From Filomicrobium sp. (lineage in GTDB: Bacteria; Pseudomonadota; Alphaproteobacteria; Rhizobiales; Hyphomicrobiaceae), in NCBI GenBank assembly GCA_021775655.1, contig JAJFHK010000232.1:1-5385 (forward strand): 5,385 nucleotides of DNA, written 5' to 3'. The notes beneath the pieces are model-generated. The model did not search any database. It was not told the origin of the DNA and saw only the letters and a list, made by a program, of their open reading frames with translations. Of the stretch, positions 5,086 through 5,385 are shown piece by piece (the stretch's first letter is position 1; every line of letters starts with the position of its first letter). Made by a program: the position numbers and the translations under genes.

Positions 5086-5385
5086 TTATTCAGCCGCAGC
5101 TTTCCGGCCTGCTAAAGGGGCCGCGTCAAGAACCTCTGCATCGACATGATTGGCGAATTTTTCGAAGTTTGCCACGAACATGCCGGCAAGCTTCTGCGCA
5201 GCAGCATCGTACTCGGCTGCGTCCGACCAGGTCTGCCGCGGATTGAGGATCGCTGCATCGACGCCTTGGAGTGCAAGTGGAACCTTGAAGCCAAACATCT
5301 CGTCGGTACGCATTTCGGCGCTGGCAAGCGAGCCCGACAAGGCTGCATTCAGCAGTGCCCGTGTCGCCTTGATCGGCATGCGGCT
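5086..5385 (-). CDS. pckA: Phosphoenolpyruvate carboxykinase (ATP), C-terminal 99 residues, runs off window
   Basis: The frame stays open to the window edge, so this is only the end of a protein that is usually near 530-540 residues. The enzyme converts oxaloacetate and ATP to phosphoenolpyruvate, CO2 and ADP in the cytosol, the entry to gluconeogenesis from organic acids. The visible start SRMPIKATR aligns with the E. coli RISIKDTR stretch. Arg2 and Thr8 here match the ATP-contacting Arg449 and Thr455, with the same spacing of six. Downstream, [21 protein letters not shown], then [30 protein letters not shown], is the typical rhizobial C-terminus. The tail [12 protein letters not shown] is Ala-rich and ends at TAA. 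In many rhizobia pckA lies head-to-head with chvI-chvG, which would be to the right of this window; that is expectation, not observation. Confidence 0.93.
   Translation of the reverse strand, partial: SRMPIKATRALLNAALSGSLASAEMRTDEMFGFKVPLALQGVDAAILNPRQTWSDAAEYDAAAQKLAGMFVANFEKFANHVDAEVLDAAPLAGRKAAAE

Noticed and set aside
1..5385. A new defence or mobile system spanning the window
   Set aside because: The recognisable genes are metabolic or envelope genes in separate units; there is no nuclease, recombinase, reverse transcriptase, toxin or phage signature.

Overview
The window looks like ordinary chromosomal DNA of an alphaproteobacterium, most likely of the Hyphomicrobiales/Rhizobiales. Three things suggest this. 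The partial phosphoenolpyruvate carboxykinase at the right edge has a rhizobial-type C-terminus. The orotate phosphoribosyltransferase carries the GLEMGAVP/EDVTTTGGSA version that I associate with Bradyrhizobium-like lineages. An Ig-like module is combined with an OmpA-like domain in a way I recall from rhizobial envelope proteins. Base composition is moderate (mid-50s % GC by eye), with AT-richer intergenic regions. These lineage statements rest on recalled family patterns, not on a search.

Layout, left to right. Positions 2-844 (+) hold the 3' part of an envelope protein with an Ig-like module, a long polar linker and an OmpA-like peptidoglycan-binding domain. It is convergent with, and overlaps by 4 bp, a 150-residue protein of unknown function (841-1293, -). 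After a 295-bp AT-rich gap comes a HAD-superfamily phosphatase (1589-2578, -). Divergent from it across 169 bp is pyrE (2748-3335, +), followed by a strong hairpin and a 326-bp gene-free stretch. Next is a six-helix membrane protein that resembles the DUF4239/bestrophin-like group (3662-4852, -), then a 233-bp gap with small dyads, and finally the last 99 codons of pckA (5086-5385, -), which runs off the right edge.

Functionally this is a mixture: de novo pyrimidine synthesis (pyrE), gluconeogenesis (pckA), cell-envelope anchoring (OmpA-like), and three proteins without an assigned substrate (HAD phosphatase, small hypothetical, membrane protein). Only HAD/pyrE share a control region. The other genes seem to be separate transcription units, although the membrane protein gene could receive read-through from pckA. 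I see no transposase, integrase, phage gene, CRISPR array, toxin-antitoxin pair, tRNA or rRNA, and no convincing new multi-gene system. The least explained items are the DUF4239-like membrane protein, the orphan 150-residue protein, and the two longer gene-free stretches.
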